From assembly GCA_023417315.1 (NCBI GenBank), contig JAEZFW010000067.1, positions 62,001 through 126,000 of the forward strand: DNA of 64,000 nucleotides. The letters run 5' to 3'. Shown here in pieces: positions 26,751-34,705 of the stretch. Source of the DNA: Pseudomonadota bacterium. Lineage in GTDB: Bacteria; Pseudomonadota; Gammaproteobacteria; Steroidobacterales; Steroidobacteraceae. The notes under the pieces were generated by a model. That model saw only the letters and a list, made by a program, of their open reading frames with translations, was not told the DNA's origin and did not search any database. How positions within the stretch are numbered: position 1 is the first letter of the stretch; each line of letters starts with the position of its first letter. Position numbers and translations under genes: made by a program.

Positions 26751-26774
26751 CCCCTCTCCCTCTAGGGAGAGGGG
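26751..26774. repeat. CCCTCTCCCT/AGGGAGAGGG palindrome
   Basis: CCCCTCTCCCT and its complement meet with almost no spacer, followed by GAGGGTGAGG. First of two adjacent copies in the sigma-CMD interval; others occur at 27775, 39941, 40039, 40088 and 62139. Confidence 0.7.
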
Positions 26775-26790
26775 AGGGTGAGGCCAGATT

Positions 26791-26824
26791 CCCTCTCGCT
26801 CCAGTGAGAGGGTTAGGGTGAGGG
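26791..26824. repeat. CCCTCTCNCT...GAGAGGGTTAGGGTGAGGG repeat
   Basis: Second copy in this interval, with the typical tail GTTAGGGTGAGGG. It lies 45 bases before the CMD-like start codon and could shape the mRNA leader. Confidence 0.7.
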
Positions 26825-26868
26825 CCTCCTCTCGAGCGGCACACACCTCTACGACGGAGAACCACATC

Positions 26869-27336
26869 ATGACCGCACGCATTACCTTCGATCCCACTCG
26901 CCACAAAGACGCGCTCGGCGCGATGACGAATCTCGCCGCGACTGTACGACGCTCTGGACTCGAGCACACGATTCTCGAGCTCGTGAAAGTGCGCGTCTCG
27001 CAGATCAACGGCTGCGCCTACTGCGTCGACATGCATACGAAAGACGCCCGCGCCGCTGGAGAAACGGAGCAGCGCTTATATCTGCTGAGCGCTTGGTGGG
27101 AAACGGCGCTCTACACCGATCGCGAACGTGCTGCGCTTCGCTGGGCCGAAGCTGTCACACGATTGGAGAATCAGCGCGTATCCGACGAGGTCTACGAGCA
27201 AGCACGTCGCCAGTTCAGCGAGCAAGAGCTCGTCTCCCTGACGCTTCTCGTCGTCGAAATCAACGGTTGGAATCGTTTCTCGATCGCGTTTCAGCGTCAG
27301 GCGGGCGACTATCAACCCGGGTCTTCTCGTGTATGA
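26869..27336 (+). CDS. Carboxymuconolactone decarboxylase / AhpD-like family protein
   Basis: A 155-residue all-helical protein with the redox motif Cys49-x2-Cys52-x3-His56 in NGCAYCVDMH, the AhpD-like core of the CMD superfamily, then TERERAALRWAEAVT in form (DRERAALRWAEAVT here). Such proteins are peroxidatic disulfide reductases and the standard partner and target of ECF41 sigma factors. It lies 158 bases after the sigma gene and 11 bases before the cupin gene, so the three are likely to be co-transcribed, although the repeats in the leader may separate them. Expected location: cytoplasm. Confidence 0.9.
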   Translation: MTARITFDPTRHKDALGAMTNLAATVRRSGLEHTILELVKVRVSQINGCAYCVDMHTKDARAAGETEQRLYLLSAWWETALYTDRERAALRWAEAVTRLENQRVSDEVYEQARRQFSEQELVSLTLLVVEINGWNRFSIAFQRQAGDYQPGSSRV

Positions 27337-27346
27337 GGTGAACGGC

Positions 27347-27763
27347 ATGAGACATCGAAGACTGGCGTGTTTGATTCTCGCTGCATCTGCGCTCGCGACC
27401 GAAGGTGCATTCGGCGTAGCGCATGCCACCGAAGCGACCACGACTCCGCTCCTCACGCGCGCACTACCGAACATCGATGGCAAGGAAGCCGTCATGCTCA
27501 CCGTCGACTATGCGCCGGGTGGCTCATCCGCGCCTCACCGCCACAACGCGAGCACATTCGTGTACGTGCTCGAGGGTGCCGTCGTGATGCAAGTCAAAGG
27601 CGGCAAAGAAGTGACGCTGAGCGCCGGAGATACCTTCTACGAATCTCCGACGGATGTTCATACCGTTTCGCGTAATGCGAGCACGACCAAGCCGGCGAAG
27701 TTTCTGGTCTTCTTCGTGAAGGACATCGGTGCACCCTCGCTGGAGCCGATCGCAGCAAAGTAA
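27347..27763 (+). CDS. Exported cupin-domain protein
   Basis: A 138-residue protein with a signal peptide (LACLILAASALATEGAFG) and one cupin barrel. The metal-site motifs are PHRHN-STFVYVLEG (motif 1: two His, Glu) and the second His in PTDVHTVSRN. The ATG at 27347 follows GAGGTG at 6 bases and lies 11 bases after the CMD stop. Cupins are frequent third members of ECF41 operons. Ligand and reaction are unknown. Confidence 0.85.
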   Translation: MRHRRLACLILAASALATEGAFGVAHATEATTTPLLTRALPNIDGKEAVMLTVDYAPGGSSAPHRHNASTFVYVLEGAVVMQVKGGKEVTLSAGDTFYESPTDVHTVSRNASTTKPAKFLVFFVKDIGAPSLEPIAAK

Positions 27764-27774
27764 GGAAGCGCACT

Positions 27775-27811
27775 CCCTCACCCTAACCCTCTCCCACTAG
27801 GGAGAGGGGAT
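27775..27811. repeat. CCCTCTCCC/GGGAGAGGG palindromic repeat
   Basis: CCCTCACCCTAACCCTCTCC then ACTAGGGAGAGGGGATG, immediately downstream of the cupin stop and before the convergent UrcA gene. Its position suggests it may also act as a transcript end. Confidence 0.65.
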
Positions 27812-27826
27812 GTTCGCGGGTGACGC

Positions 27827-28189
27827 TCATCTGATCGCCGCCACGACGCGCGGGGTTCGCGCATCCATCTGCGTCTGTGCATACGCCCGGAAGGCGGGAT
27901 GTTTCACTTGCGCAATTGCATGGAGCATGGTGCTCGTCACGCATTCGGTGGGGCGCGTGAGCCTGCGGACCGTGGCGAACGAACCATCCTCACACACAGT
28001 TTTCGCGGCTCTCTGCAGACGCCGAAACACGATGGACCTTCCTTTCTCGGTATCGAGATCGATCCCTGCGATGCTCACAGCAACGGACGGACGCTCATCT
28101 AGCCGATCCGTTAACGCGTGAGAAGAAACGCTCGCAAGAGAAGATGCTGCGAGCATTACGATGCTAGCGATGAGAATCGAGGTTTTCAT
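27827..28189 (-). CDS. UrcA family secreted protein
   Basis: A 120-residue protein with a signal peptide (MKTSILIASIVMLAASSLAS) and the UrcA core: VSIAGIDLDTEKGRSIVFRR, AAKTVCEDG and a second Cys in RPTECV. These two cysteines probably form a disulfide. UrcA proteins are small periplasmic proteins of unknown function common in sphingomonads, Caulobacter and Steroidobacter relatives. It converges on the ECF41 operon. Confidence 0.85.
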   Translation of the reverse strand: MKTSILIASIVMLAASSLASVSSHALTDRLDERPSVAVSIAGIDLDTEKGRSIVFRRLQRAAKTVCEDGSFATVRRLTRPTECVTSTMLHAIAQVKHPAFRAYAQTQMDARTPRVVAAIR

Positions 28190-28219
28190 AAATGTATATC
28201 CTGAGCTCGCTCGAGCCCT

Positions 28220-28387
28220 TCAGGCGTGCTGCGCTGATTTCGCCTCGACAGATGCAGAGGCTTTAGCCTCCCGCAAGATCGTCGCGCACTCTTCGCAACA
28301 GACCTCGACCGTCTTGCCGCCGATGCTGACAGTGATGACGGTGTCTTCGAGCTTGCAATCGCAAGCCGCACAAGTTCTCTCAGCCAT
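28220..28387 (-). CDS. Small zinc-finger (TRASH/YHS-like) protein, 55 aa
   Basis: Fifty-five residues with two Cys pairs, ERTCAACDCKLED and EVCCEECATIL, separated by a short beta segment: the treble-clef zinc pattern of TRASH/YHS-like domains. The ATG at 28387 has GGAG seven bases upstream; a longer form from 28423 is less likely. No signal peptide. Possibly a metal sensor or chaperone; direct function unknown. Confidence 0.75.
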   Translation of the reverse strand: MAERTCAACDCKLEDTVITVSIGGKTVEVCCEECATILREAKASASVEAKSAQHA

Positions 28388-28517
28388 GACAGTCTCCTCT
28401 CTCGTCCCAGATTGGACGGGCATAGGAGATCACTCAGAGGGGGTGAGGGGCTGTCGAAATCTTTAGCGACTTGTCGCCGCTGACGCGGAAAGCTGATCAA
28501 GAAGGACGCCGCACTAT

Positions 28518-28590
28518 CGACGGCAAGGAAGCCTGCCGGCAGGGAAGCCGTGCTAACGACGGCAAGGGAGCCTGTGGGCAGGCAGGGTCA
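28518..28590. repeat. Dispersed GGAAGCC-type repeat, two tandem copies
   Basis: CGACGGCAAGG starts at 28518 and again at 28557, a 39-base period. The unit contains GGAAGCCTGCCGGCAGGG and GCCGTGCTAACGACGGC. Confidence 0.75.
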
Positions 28591-28680
28591 GAAGCCATTC
28601 TTACCAAACAGCTTCGCGAATCCGAGTTCGAGGTTGCCCTCACCCGGCGAAATGCGTAATGAGGTTCTCCTTCCGAGCTG

Positions 28681-28812
28681 CCTTCGGCACATATGTGCCG
28701 GAGGCTTCCTTGCCGTCGGTAGCACGGCTTCCATGCCGCAGCGGAGCGAAGGCTCCCCTGCCGTAGGCACTATGTGCCGGAGGCTTCCCTGCCGCAGCGG
28801 AGTGGAGGCTTC
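28681..28812. repeat. Dispersed GGCTTCC-type repeat array
   Basis: TGTGCCGGAGGCTTCC occurs at about 28694 and again at about 28774, with TGCCGCAGCGGAGYGRAGG copies between and after. Same family as 28518, 34629 and 35766 in the opposite orientation. Confidence 0.75.
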
Positions 28813-28816
28813 CGCG

Positions 28817-29647
28817 TTAGCGCAGCGCGACTGCCCTCTGAAACTCCGCAGGCGTGCGCCCATACATCTTGCGGAACGTGGCCGTGAAGTGACTGTGGCT
28901 CGAAAACCCGAGGTCGGCGCTCAACGTGGTGAGGTCGTCGTAGCGGCCGAGCAGGTCCAATGCTCGCGCGAGCCTGAGTCGAAGCTGGTATTGGTAAAGC
29001 GGCATGCCTTCGACTTGCTGGAAGACTTGAGTCAGATATACGGGTGAGACGCGCACCTCTGCAGCAATCTCCGCCAAGCTCCAGCGCCGTGACAGATCCG
29101 ACGAGAGCACGAGCTTCGCGCGATCAACGAGCTTCTCGAGGCCGTGACTCGCCGTGCTCACGTGCGATGTGCGCTCACCCAACGCGCGCTTGAGCAGCGT
29201 CAACGCCAGCGATTCTCCTTCGAGCGGTTCCGCACTTCCACGACTCAAGCTGTGACGCAGCAACGCGACCAAAGCTTGCGCGCGCGCATCGATCCGCAAT
29301 CGCTGATTCCGAAACTTCGTGATCTCACCCGGCTGCAACTGCGAGCGCGGGGCAAGCTCGTGCAGGATGCTGTCGGCAACGTAGAACGATAGACACGCAT
29401 CGCCACCGCTCACCGGATGACTGATGCGATAGCTCTCGTTCCCATTGAAGAACATGAGCTGATTCGCCTCTCCGACGGCCTCGCTCTTCCCGAGATGACG
29501 AACGAAGATGCCGCGATACGGAAAGACGAAATGGGTCTCACCCGAACATTCCTCATCGACTGGATGACGACAGGCGCCCGTGCACACCACATCGTGGATG
29601 CGCACAGTTTGCGCATCGAGCAATAGATGTGAAGTGAGCTGGGACAT
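28817..29647 (-). CDS. AraC family transcriptional regulator
   Basis: A 276-residue regulator. The C-terminal 100 residues hold two helix-turn-helix motifs: WSLAEIAAEVRVSPVYLTQV and TTLSADLGFSSHSHFTATFR, ending KMYGRTPAEFQRAV. The N-terminal half is a cupin-like sensing domain. The ATG at 29647 begins the protein; upstream the frame remains open through a run of heptanucleotide repeats ending 10 bases before the start. The target is unknown; the GH10 gene upstream on the same strand is a candidate. Confidence 0.88.
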   Translation of the reverse strand: MSQLTSHLLLDAQTVRIHDVVCTGACRHPVDEECSGETHFVFPYRGIFVRHLGKSEAVGEANQLMFFNGNESYRISHPVSGGDACLSFYVADSILHELAPRSQLQPGEITKFRNQRLRIDARAQALVALLRHSLSRGSAEPLEGESLALTLLKRALGERTSHVSTASHGLEKLVDRAKLVLSSDLSRRWSLAEIAAEVRVSPVYLTQVFQQVEGMPLYQYQLRLRLARALDLLGRYDDLTTLSADLGFSSHSHFTATFRKMYGRTPAEFQRAVALR

Positions 29648-29656
29648 CAGAAGGCC

Positions 29657-29691
29657 GGGTATCGGGTATCGGGTATCGGGTATCGGGTATC
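29657..29691. repeat. Five tandem GGGTATC heptanucleotides
   Basis: Exactly five copies of GGGTATC, 10 bases upstream of the AraC start codon on the other strand, where they read GATACCC. A change in copy number would alter leader length by 7 bases. Confidence 0.9.
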
Positions 29692-29894
29692 GAAGAATGA
29701 GCGACGAAGTCTGAAGCCGCAATGCTCGAACGTCCATTTAGTGCACTGTGGTCAGATGCTCAGTCTTCATTCGAGTGCGCCCTCTGCCAGGCTTCCATGA
29801 AACCTCTACTTATCGACAGCAGAATTCCCGATTTCCGAATGACCCAACTCGCCAACACCCCAAAATCCAAGAGCTCATCGCGGGTCCGCCGTGA

Positions 29895-31130
29895 CTAGAA
29901 CACGACCTCCGCCTTCCCTTCCGCCTTGCGCAAGCTCACGTTCTTGCGTTTGCCGTTCACGGTAACGACATAGTCACCGTAGAACGCGCGGATGCGGGCT
30001 TCGCGGTTCTTGCCTGTTGTCGCCTCGGTGTTCGTCCACCACTTACCAAACACGAGCTCTCGATACGCTTCCGCCTGTTTGCGCGGCGTGAAATCGGCGC
30101 GATACATCGCCGAATACGGTATCCAGTGGTACTTCTCCCAGAAGCCCCAGATCAAGATCGCCTCGACCTTCGGATGAGCGAAGTAGATCGGGAAGAGCCT
30201 TTTCAGCTCGTCCGCTTGCCGCTGTTCATCTTCGTACGCGAACAAGGCTTCGGTGATCTTGATCGGCAGATTCAAATGATTGAAGCGATCGAGGTTCCTC
30301 TGCACCATGAACGGCGTGTTGTTGATCTCGCCTCGCATGGTTCGATGAGCTTGGATGCCGATGCCTTCGATCGGCACCCCATTCGCGAGCAGCCGCTCGA
30401 TCTGCTGTACGTACGGGCCAGCGTTCAAACCGACGTCCACAATCCCATAGTCGTTGACGTACAACTTCGCATTGGGATCCTGCGCCTTCACCATCCAAGC
30501 CATTTCGCTCACGATCCCGAAGCCAAGGCGGCTGCGAAAGAAGTCGCCGTGGATCATCTCGTTGTTGAGATCGTATTCGCCGACTCTTCCCTTGAAGTGA
30601 TTGATGAGACTGACGGCACGATCCCTCACCGCGAGTCGAAGGTCATCGTTGTTGAGCTTCCTGATCCAGTCCTGCAGAAACTCCTCTTTCTCCCAATACA
30701 CACAATGTCCGCGCATCGGAATGCCGCGCTCGTTCATCAGCTCCCAAATCCGATCTGCAACGGAGTAGTCGACCCCACCCTGCTCCGCCTCCGTGTCCGA
30801 CCACTTGAGCGCGTTCTCGTGCACGGCGTAGTTGAAGTTGGCCTCCAGAATCTCTAGATACCTTTTGCGCTCCTCCGGCGTCATCGCGTCCTTAGCATTC
30901 TCTGCGAGCTGGTTCGGGATCGCGGTGCCAAACAGGAACTCGTGCTTCACCTGCTCGATCTTCACTTTCGAGCCCGGCCGTGCCTTGACGATGAGATCGC
31001 CCATGCGCAACTGCTCGATGCGGGACTCAATTGCTTGTGGAGTGATCTTCGCCTCGATCGTCTCGTCTTGCGCAGTCGCGGAAAACGCCAACGCTCCCAT
31101 GAGCACAGATGCAAACACCTTCTTCAGCAT
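29895..31130 (-). CDS. Exported GH10 family glycoside hydrolase (xylanase-like)
   Basis: A 411-residue protein with a signal peptide (VFASVLMGALAFSATA). The GH10 barrel is recognisable from FLFGTAIPNQL, NFNYAVHENALKW (the canonical ENxxKW), RGHCVYW, acid/base Glu191 in DLNNEMIHG, NDYGI, GIGIQAH and nucleophile Glu294 in KITEALF. The acid/base context NNE-x-IHG resembles plant-type GH10 rather than the bacterial NEP form of the xylanase at 17482. It is single-domain with a short C-terminal extension. Expected action: cleavage of beta-1,4-xylan or xylo-oligomers in the periplasm or outside. Confidence 0.88.
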   Translation of the reverse strand: MLKKVFASVLMGALAFSATAQDETIEAKITPQAIESRIEQLRMGDLIVKARPGSKVKIEQVKHEFLFGTAIPNQLAENAKDAMTPEERKRYLEILEANFNYAVHENALKWSDTEAEQGGVDYSVADRIWELMNERGIPMRGHCVYWEKEEFLQDWIRKLNNDDLRLAVRDRAVSLINHFKGRVGEYDLNNEMIHGDFFRSRLGFGIVSEMAWMVKAQDPNAKLYVNDYGIVDVGLNAGPYVQQIERLLANGVPIEGIGIQAHRTMRGEINNTPFMVQRNLDRFNHLNLPIKITEALFAYEDEQRQADELKRLFPIYFAHPKVEAILIWGFWEKYHWIPYSAMYRADFTPRKQAEAYRELVFGKWWTNTEATTGKNREARIRAFYGDYVVTVNGKRKNVSLRKAEGKAEVVF

Positions 31131-31201
31131 TCGGCAGCCCTTCTTTGCGGTTAGAATCGTCGGACGGCGAACCATAGCGCAAAGCAGCAGAGAAGGCGCA
31201 G

Positions 31202-31540
31202 ATGCTGAGCTCTTCAACTTCTTGGAGGGACCTGCAGATCGCGCGCGAGAAGAAGCGCGCTCACGCGCTGCTCAGGTCGCTCCTGGAGCACATCGAGGCA
31301 GAAGAGGCGGGCCGCCCTGAGCACTGGTTTACTTCGGAACGCGCAACGGTGTTCGCGATGCTAGCTCACGACGAGCGTGCGATCGAAGAGCTGACCGCGA
31401 CGATCCAGATCAACCGATACGCTGATCCGCGGTACATGGAGCGCGATCCGATGTACTCGCGCATTCGACACGATCCGCGATTCCAAGCGTTGGCGGCAAC
31501 GGCTCGACACCATCGTCAGCAACAACGGGGCTTCTCGATA
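31202..31540 (+). pseudogene. Remnant of a regulator C-terminus with TPR-like repeats
   Basis: The frame from the ATG at 31202 gives about 110 meaningful residues: GRPEHWFTSERATVFAMLAHDERAIEEL, shown here as its two parts EHWFTSERATVFAML and HDERAIEEL, then YMERDPMYSRIRHDPRFQAL. This pattern (WF/YLERA..., then DP-fDplR-DPRF) ends many CadC-like winged-helix/TPR regulators. No winged helix lies upstream, and after about 31540 the frame only shadows the peptidase gene. The divergent GH10 promoter must lie in or just beside it. Confidence 0.5.
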
Positions 31541-31594
31541 AAATGCGCGAGAACGGCGACGTGCCGCGGCGCTCCTGCAAGCGCTCTTGTGCTT

Positions 31595-33616
31595 CTATTG
31601 CGCGGCCGCCTGCGTAACCGCGGCCCCGCGCGCGAGGTGCTTGTCCAGGAATTGGAGGATGCGCTCATACACCTCACGACGATTCTCCTCATCGTACACG
31701 CCGTGACCTTCGCGACTGAGCGCCATCCACTCGAAAGGCTTCTTCTTCGCTTCCAGCGCGCTTCGCATCCGCTTTGCCTGCTTGTAATCCACTCGCCAGT
31801 CTTCCTTGCCATGCACGAGCAAGATCGGCACTTCGATCTTATCTGCCAGGTACACGGGTGAGCGTGCGCGCAGATCCGCCTGATCTTCGCCGAGCACTCT
31901 CTTCAAGTAAGCCACACCGCTGCGTGAGCCTGGAATATCGCCGGACTCATACATGAGCTCGAGATCGTACACACCGACATATCCGATCGCACACTGATAT
32001 AGCTTCGGCTCGCGAATGGCACCCATCAACGCGGCATAGCCGCCATAGCTCGCGCCATAGATGCAGATCCGATCGGCGCTCGTGATGCCCCGCTCGATCG
32101 CCCACTGAGTGGCATCCGTCAGATCGTCCTGCATCTGCGCGCCCCACTGCTTGTAACCGGCCGCCTCGAAGTCCATTCCGTAGCCACCGCTCCCCCGGAA
32201 ATTAACCTGGAGCACTGCATAGCCACGATTGGCGAGAAGTTGCACTTCCCAGTCGAAACCCCATTTATCGCGTACGCCGTGCGGACCGCCATGCGGCAAC
32301 ACGACGAGCGGGTGCGGCCCGTCGCCTGCAGGACGCGTAAGGTACCCGTGCAGCTTCAGACCATCGCGCGCGCTCACTTCAATCGGCTCCATCGCTCGCA
32401 TATGCAGCGGATTGACCCAAGAACGAGCCGCACGCACGAACTGCGCCTTCTTCTTCTGAGTGTCGAACAAGTAGTAGTCGCCGGGACTCGTGTCCGAATA
32501 CACGAAGACGATCGCAAGCCGCCCGTCATCGCTTGCACTCGTCACGACGACGCTTTGCCCCTTGAAAGCGCGCTCGAGCGCGTCGTGCAGACGTGCAGCA
32601 GGATCGTCGGGCACAATCCAGTGATAGCGCGGTCGTTCAGCGATGGCACGCACGCCGACGACTTCGCGATCCGAGAAGTCGGACACGACATCGTTGATGT
32701 CGACACCCTCGAACGCGTACACCTTCTCGACCGCCCGCGTCGTGAGATCGAGTCGATACAAGGCCGAGAACGACTCGTCGTCTCGCAGACCCGTGAACAA
32801 GACAGCATTGTTGTCGGCTGTGAAGCGCAGCGGCTCGAGACTCTCGTCGCGAAATCCAGGAAGCTCGAACGCAGTCCACTCTGCCTCAGGTGTCGGTTTC
32901 CAGCTCACGGCGTAGTGCATTTCGTCGTTTTGTCCGGAGGCGAACCGAACCACATCGTTACGATCAGCGAGCACGGATGCCCCGCGCAGCGGCGCCTTAT
33001 CGACCGTCTTCAGTTTGCCGCTGAAAACGTTGAGACGCGTAATGCGCGGTTTTGCGTCCGGATTGAACGCCCAGTAGTTGCCGCGCAGCTCCCAGGGATA
33101 CTCTGCGATCAGAATGTGGCTGTCGTCGTTCTTCAGCGTACTGACCAGCTCGGGTGTGGCATACGTATCGCGCCGCTTGCCGGCGTTCGAGAACCCCTCC
33201 TCGCCTGCACGATAGCCATAGAGGATCCGATTCTTCGACCCGTCTCGATCGACGCCGAAGATTTCGCCTGTTGGCGTCGGCGCTGCCATGCCGGGTTGTC
33301 GCTCGCCGATCATATAGATGACGCGGGTCGCGGAAACCCAATTGAAGTCATGGATCTCGAAGCGATCCGGTGCGCGAATGCCGCCACCGACCTTGCCGGT
33401 TGCCAGCTCGATGAACGCGAGGATTTCGCGACCGTTCTTGCCCGTCAGCATCGCCACGAACAGGCCATCGGGGGATATCTTCAACGTGCCGAAGTCATCG
33501 TGCTTCGTGAAGTACTCGATCGGCAGCGGTCCTGGGTTCGGCGGCGTATCCGCCAGCGTCAGCGCCGACAGCAACAAGCACCCGGCCGCCATCAAGCCTT
33601 TGATCATGTTCCCCAT
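31595..33616 (-). CDS. S9 family prolyl oligopeptidase-type peptidase
   Basis: A 673-residue exported serine peptidase with a signal peptide (MAAGCLLLSALTLA). The N-terminal two-thirds form a beta-propeller (KISPDGLFVAMLTG and similar blades). The C-terminal alpha/beta-hydrolase domain has Ser523 in YGASYGGYA, Asp in VHGKEDWRV and His in REGHGVYDE, the catalytic triad in S9C-like order; PHGGPHGVRD forms the oxyanion side. The ATG at 33616 is chosen; another is three codons in. Probably a periplasmic dipeptidyl- or acylaminoacyl-peptidase used in peptide scavenging. Confidence 0.9.
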   Translation of the reverse strand: MGNMIKGLMAAGCLLLSALTLADTPPNPGPLPIEYFTKHDDFGTLKISPDGLFVAMLTGKNGREILAFIELATGKVGGGIRAPDRFEIHDFNWVSATRVIYMIGERQPGMAAPTPTGEIFGVDRDGSKNRILYGYRAGEEGFSNAGKRRDTYATPELVSTLKNDDSHILIAEYPWELRGNYWAFNPDAKPRITRLNVFSGKLKTVDKAPLRGASVLADRNDVVRFASGQNDEMHYAVSWKPTPEAEWTAFELPGFRDESLEPLRFTADNNAVLFTGLRDDESFSALYRLDLTTRAVEKVYAFEGVDINDVVSDFSDREVVGVRAIAERPRYHWIVPDDPAARLHDALERAFKGQSVVVTSASDDGRLAIVFVYSDTSPGDYYLFDTQKKKAQFVRAARSWVNPLHMRAMEPIEVSARDGLKLHGYLTRPAGDGPHPLVVLPHGGPHGVRDKWGFDWEVQLLANRGYAVLQVNFRGSGGYGMDFEAAGYKQWGAQMQDDLTDATQWAIERGITSADRICIYGASYGGYAALMGAIREPKLYQCAIGYVGVYDLELMYESGDIPGSRSGVAYLKRVLGEDQADLRARSPVYLADKIEVPILLVHGKEDWRVDYKQAKRMRSALEAKKKPFEWMALSREGHGVYDEENRREVYERILQFLDKHLARGAAVTQAAAQ

Positions 33617-34099
33617 GATTCGCCCGTCCCTTGTTTTTCTCACCCGCACTGCCGCCGGCACCGCTGAGTGACTGTTTTCTGACCCGCGTTATGTTGCCAG
33701 CACCGCGTGTATAGAGTCCGAAGTGAGGTTGAGACTGACTCCAGGCCCGACGGCCGAGAGCGTCCCACCATTCGAGTTCTTATCGACCCGAGCATATTAC
33801 ATTCACCCGATACCGGCACGGGATTGCGCGACGTCACAGGATCGGGATCCCGCAGATCAGGGAGCGCCTCAGGATTTGCTGCGGCGCTCCGTCTCGGGGA
33901 TCACCGCACCACTCATCGCTCATGGCCATCTATCGAGCCGCGCGCGCGCACCCGCGGTAACGAGAAGGTGACTAGAACGATTGGACGCTGGTGACCGCTG
34001 GCGCGGGCGAGCAAGTTCGAGGATTTGCGGTGGTTGCGGGAGAGGTGCGCAACCTCGCACAGCGAAGCGCGAGCGCCGCGAGAGCGTCCTTGGTTCGGG
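33617..34099. other. Intergenic region with a receptor remnant
   Basis: About 480 bases between the peptidase start and the DUF1348 stop. The only recognisable piece is a short chemotaxis-receptor fragment at 33991-34087. The rest shows no gene, tRNA or strong hairpin by eye. Confidence 0.5.
33991..34087 (+). pseudogene. Short remnant of a methyl-accepting chemotaxis protein
   Basis: The frame reads AGAGEQVRGFAVVAGEVRNL then AQRSASAARA, which is almost exactly the signalling hairpin tip of MCPs (AGEQGRGFAVVAGEVR-LAQRSA-AA). Only about 30 residues survive; no HAMP, membrane or ligand-binding part is present, and the frame stops being MCP-like at once on both sides. Confidence 0.7.
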
Positions 34100-34573
34100 T
34101 CACAGTCCGAGGTCGCTCAATCCAGGATGCTCGTCGGGGCGACGGCCCAGCGGCCATCGATACTTACGATCCGCTTCTGTGATCGGCAAGTCATTGATGC
34201 TCGCGATGCGCCGGCGCATGTAGCCGAGCTCATCGAACTCCCAGTTCTCGTTGCCGTACGATCTGAACCAACTTCCCGAATCGTCGTGCCATTCATAGGC
34301 AAAGCGCACCGCGATTCGATTCTCGGTGAATGCCCACAGCTCTTTGATGAGCCGATAGTCGAGCTCTTTCGCCCACTTGCGTCGGAGGAACGCGCGGATC
34401 TCGTCATGCCCTTTGAGAAACTCCGCACGATTGCGCCACACGCTATCCGCGCTGTATGCGAGCGTCACGCGATCGGGATCGCGCGTATTCCAAGCATCTT
34501 CAGCCAACCTGACCTTTTGAATCGCCGCCGCACGATCGAACGGCGGCAAAGGCGGACGTGGATTCGTTGTCAT
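34100..34573 (-). CDS. DUF1348 (NTF2/SnoaL-like fold) protein
   Basis: A 157-residue cytoplasmic protein. The family pattern is clear: VRLAEDAWNTRDPDRVTLAY, SVWRNRAEFLKG, AFLRRKWAKELDYRLIKELW, RIAVRFAYEWHDDSGSW and YGNENWEFDE. The fold is a SnoaL-like cone; the conserved Trp, Arg and Glu residues line the pocket. Function in the family is unknown. It stands alone. Confidence 0.88.
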   Translation of the reverse strand: MTTNPRPPLPPFDRAAAIQKVRLAEDAWNTRDPDRVTLAYSADSVWRNRAEFLKGHDEIRAFLRRKWAKELDYRLIKELWAFTENRIAVRFAYEWHDDSGSWFRSYGNENWEFDELGYMRRRIASINDLPITEADRKYRWPLGRRPDEHPGLSDLGL

Positions 34574-34628
34574 CTTCGGTCTCCTTGAGAATTCGATGTC
34601 GATCTGCGCCTGGATCTGACCTTGCCGA

Positions 34629-34699
34629 CAGGCTTCCTTGCCGTCGCACGCACGGCTCCCTGCCGTAGGCTCCCTTGCCGTGGCTAGTGCGGCTCCCCG
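34629..34699. repeat. Dispersed GGCTTCC-type repeat, two tandem copies
   Basis: AGGCTTCCTTGCCGTCG at 34630 and AGGCTCCCTTGCCGTGG at 34667, period 37 bases, between DUF1348 and the cyclase gene. Same family as 28518 and 35766. Confidence 0.75.
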
Positions 34700-34705
34700 T
34701 TCGAT

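Larger units (their letters stand above)
28388..28816. other. Repeat-filled intergenic region
   Basis: About 430 bases with no gene supported. Nearly all of it from 28518 is made of copies of one GGCTTCC/GGAAGCC repeat family described separately. Confidence 0.6.

Noticed and set aside
32240..33667. A 475-codon open frame on the plus strand opposite the S9 peptidase
   Set aside because: Antisense to a gene with a complete catalytic triad; the translated product is Arg/His-rich and shows no domain.
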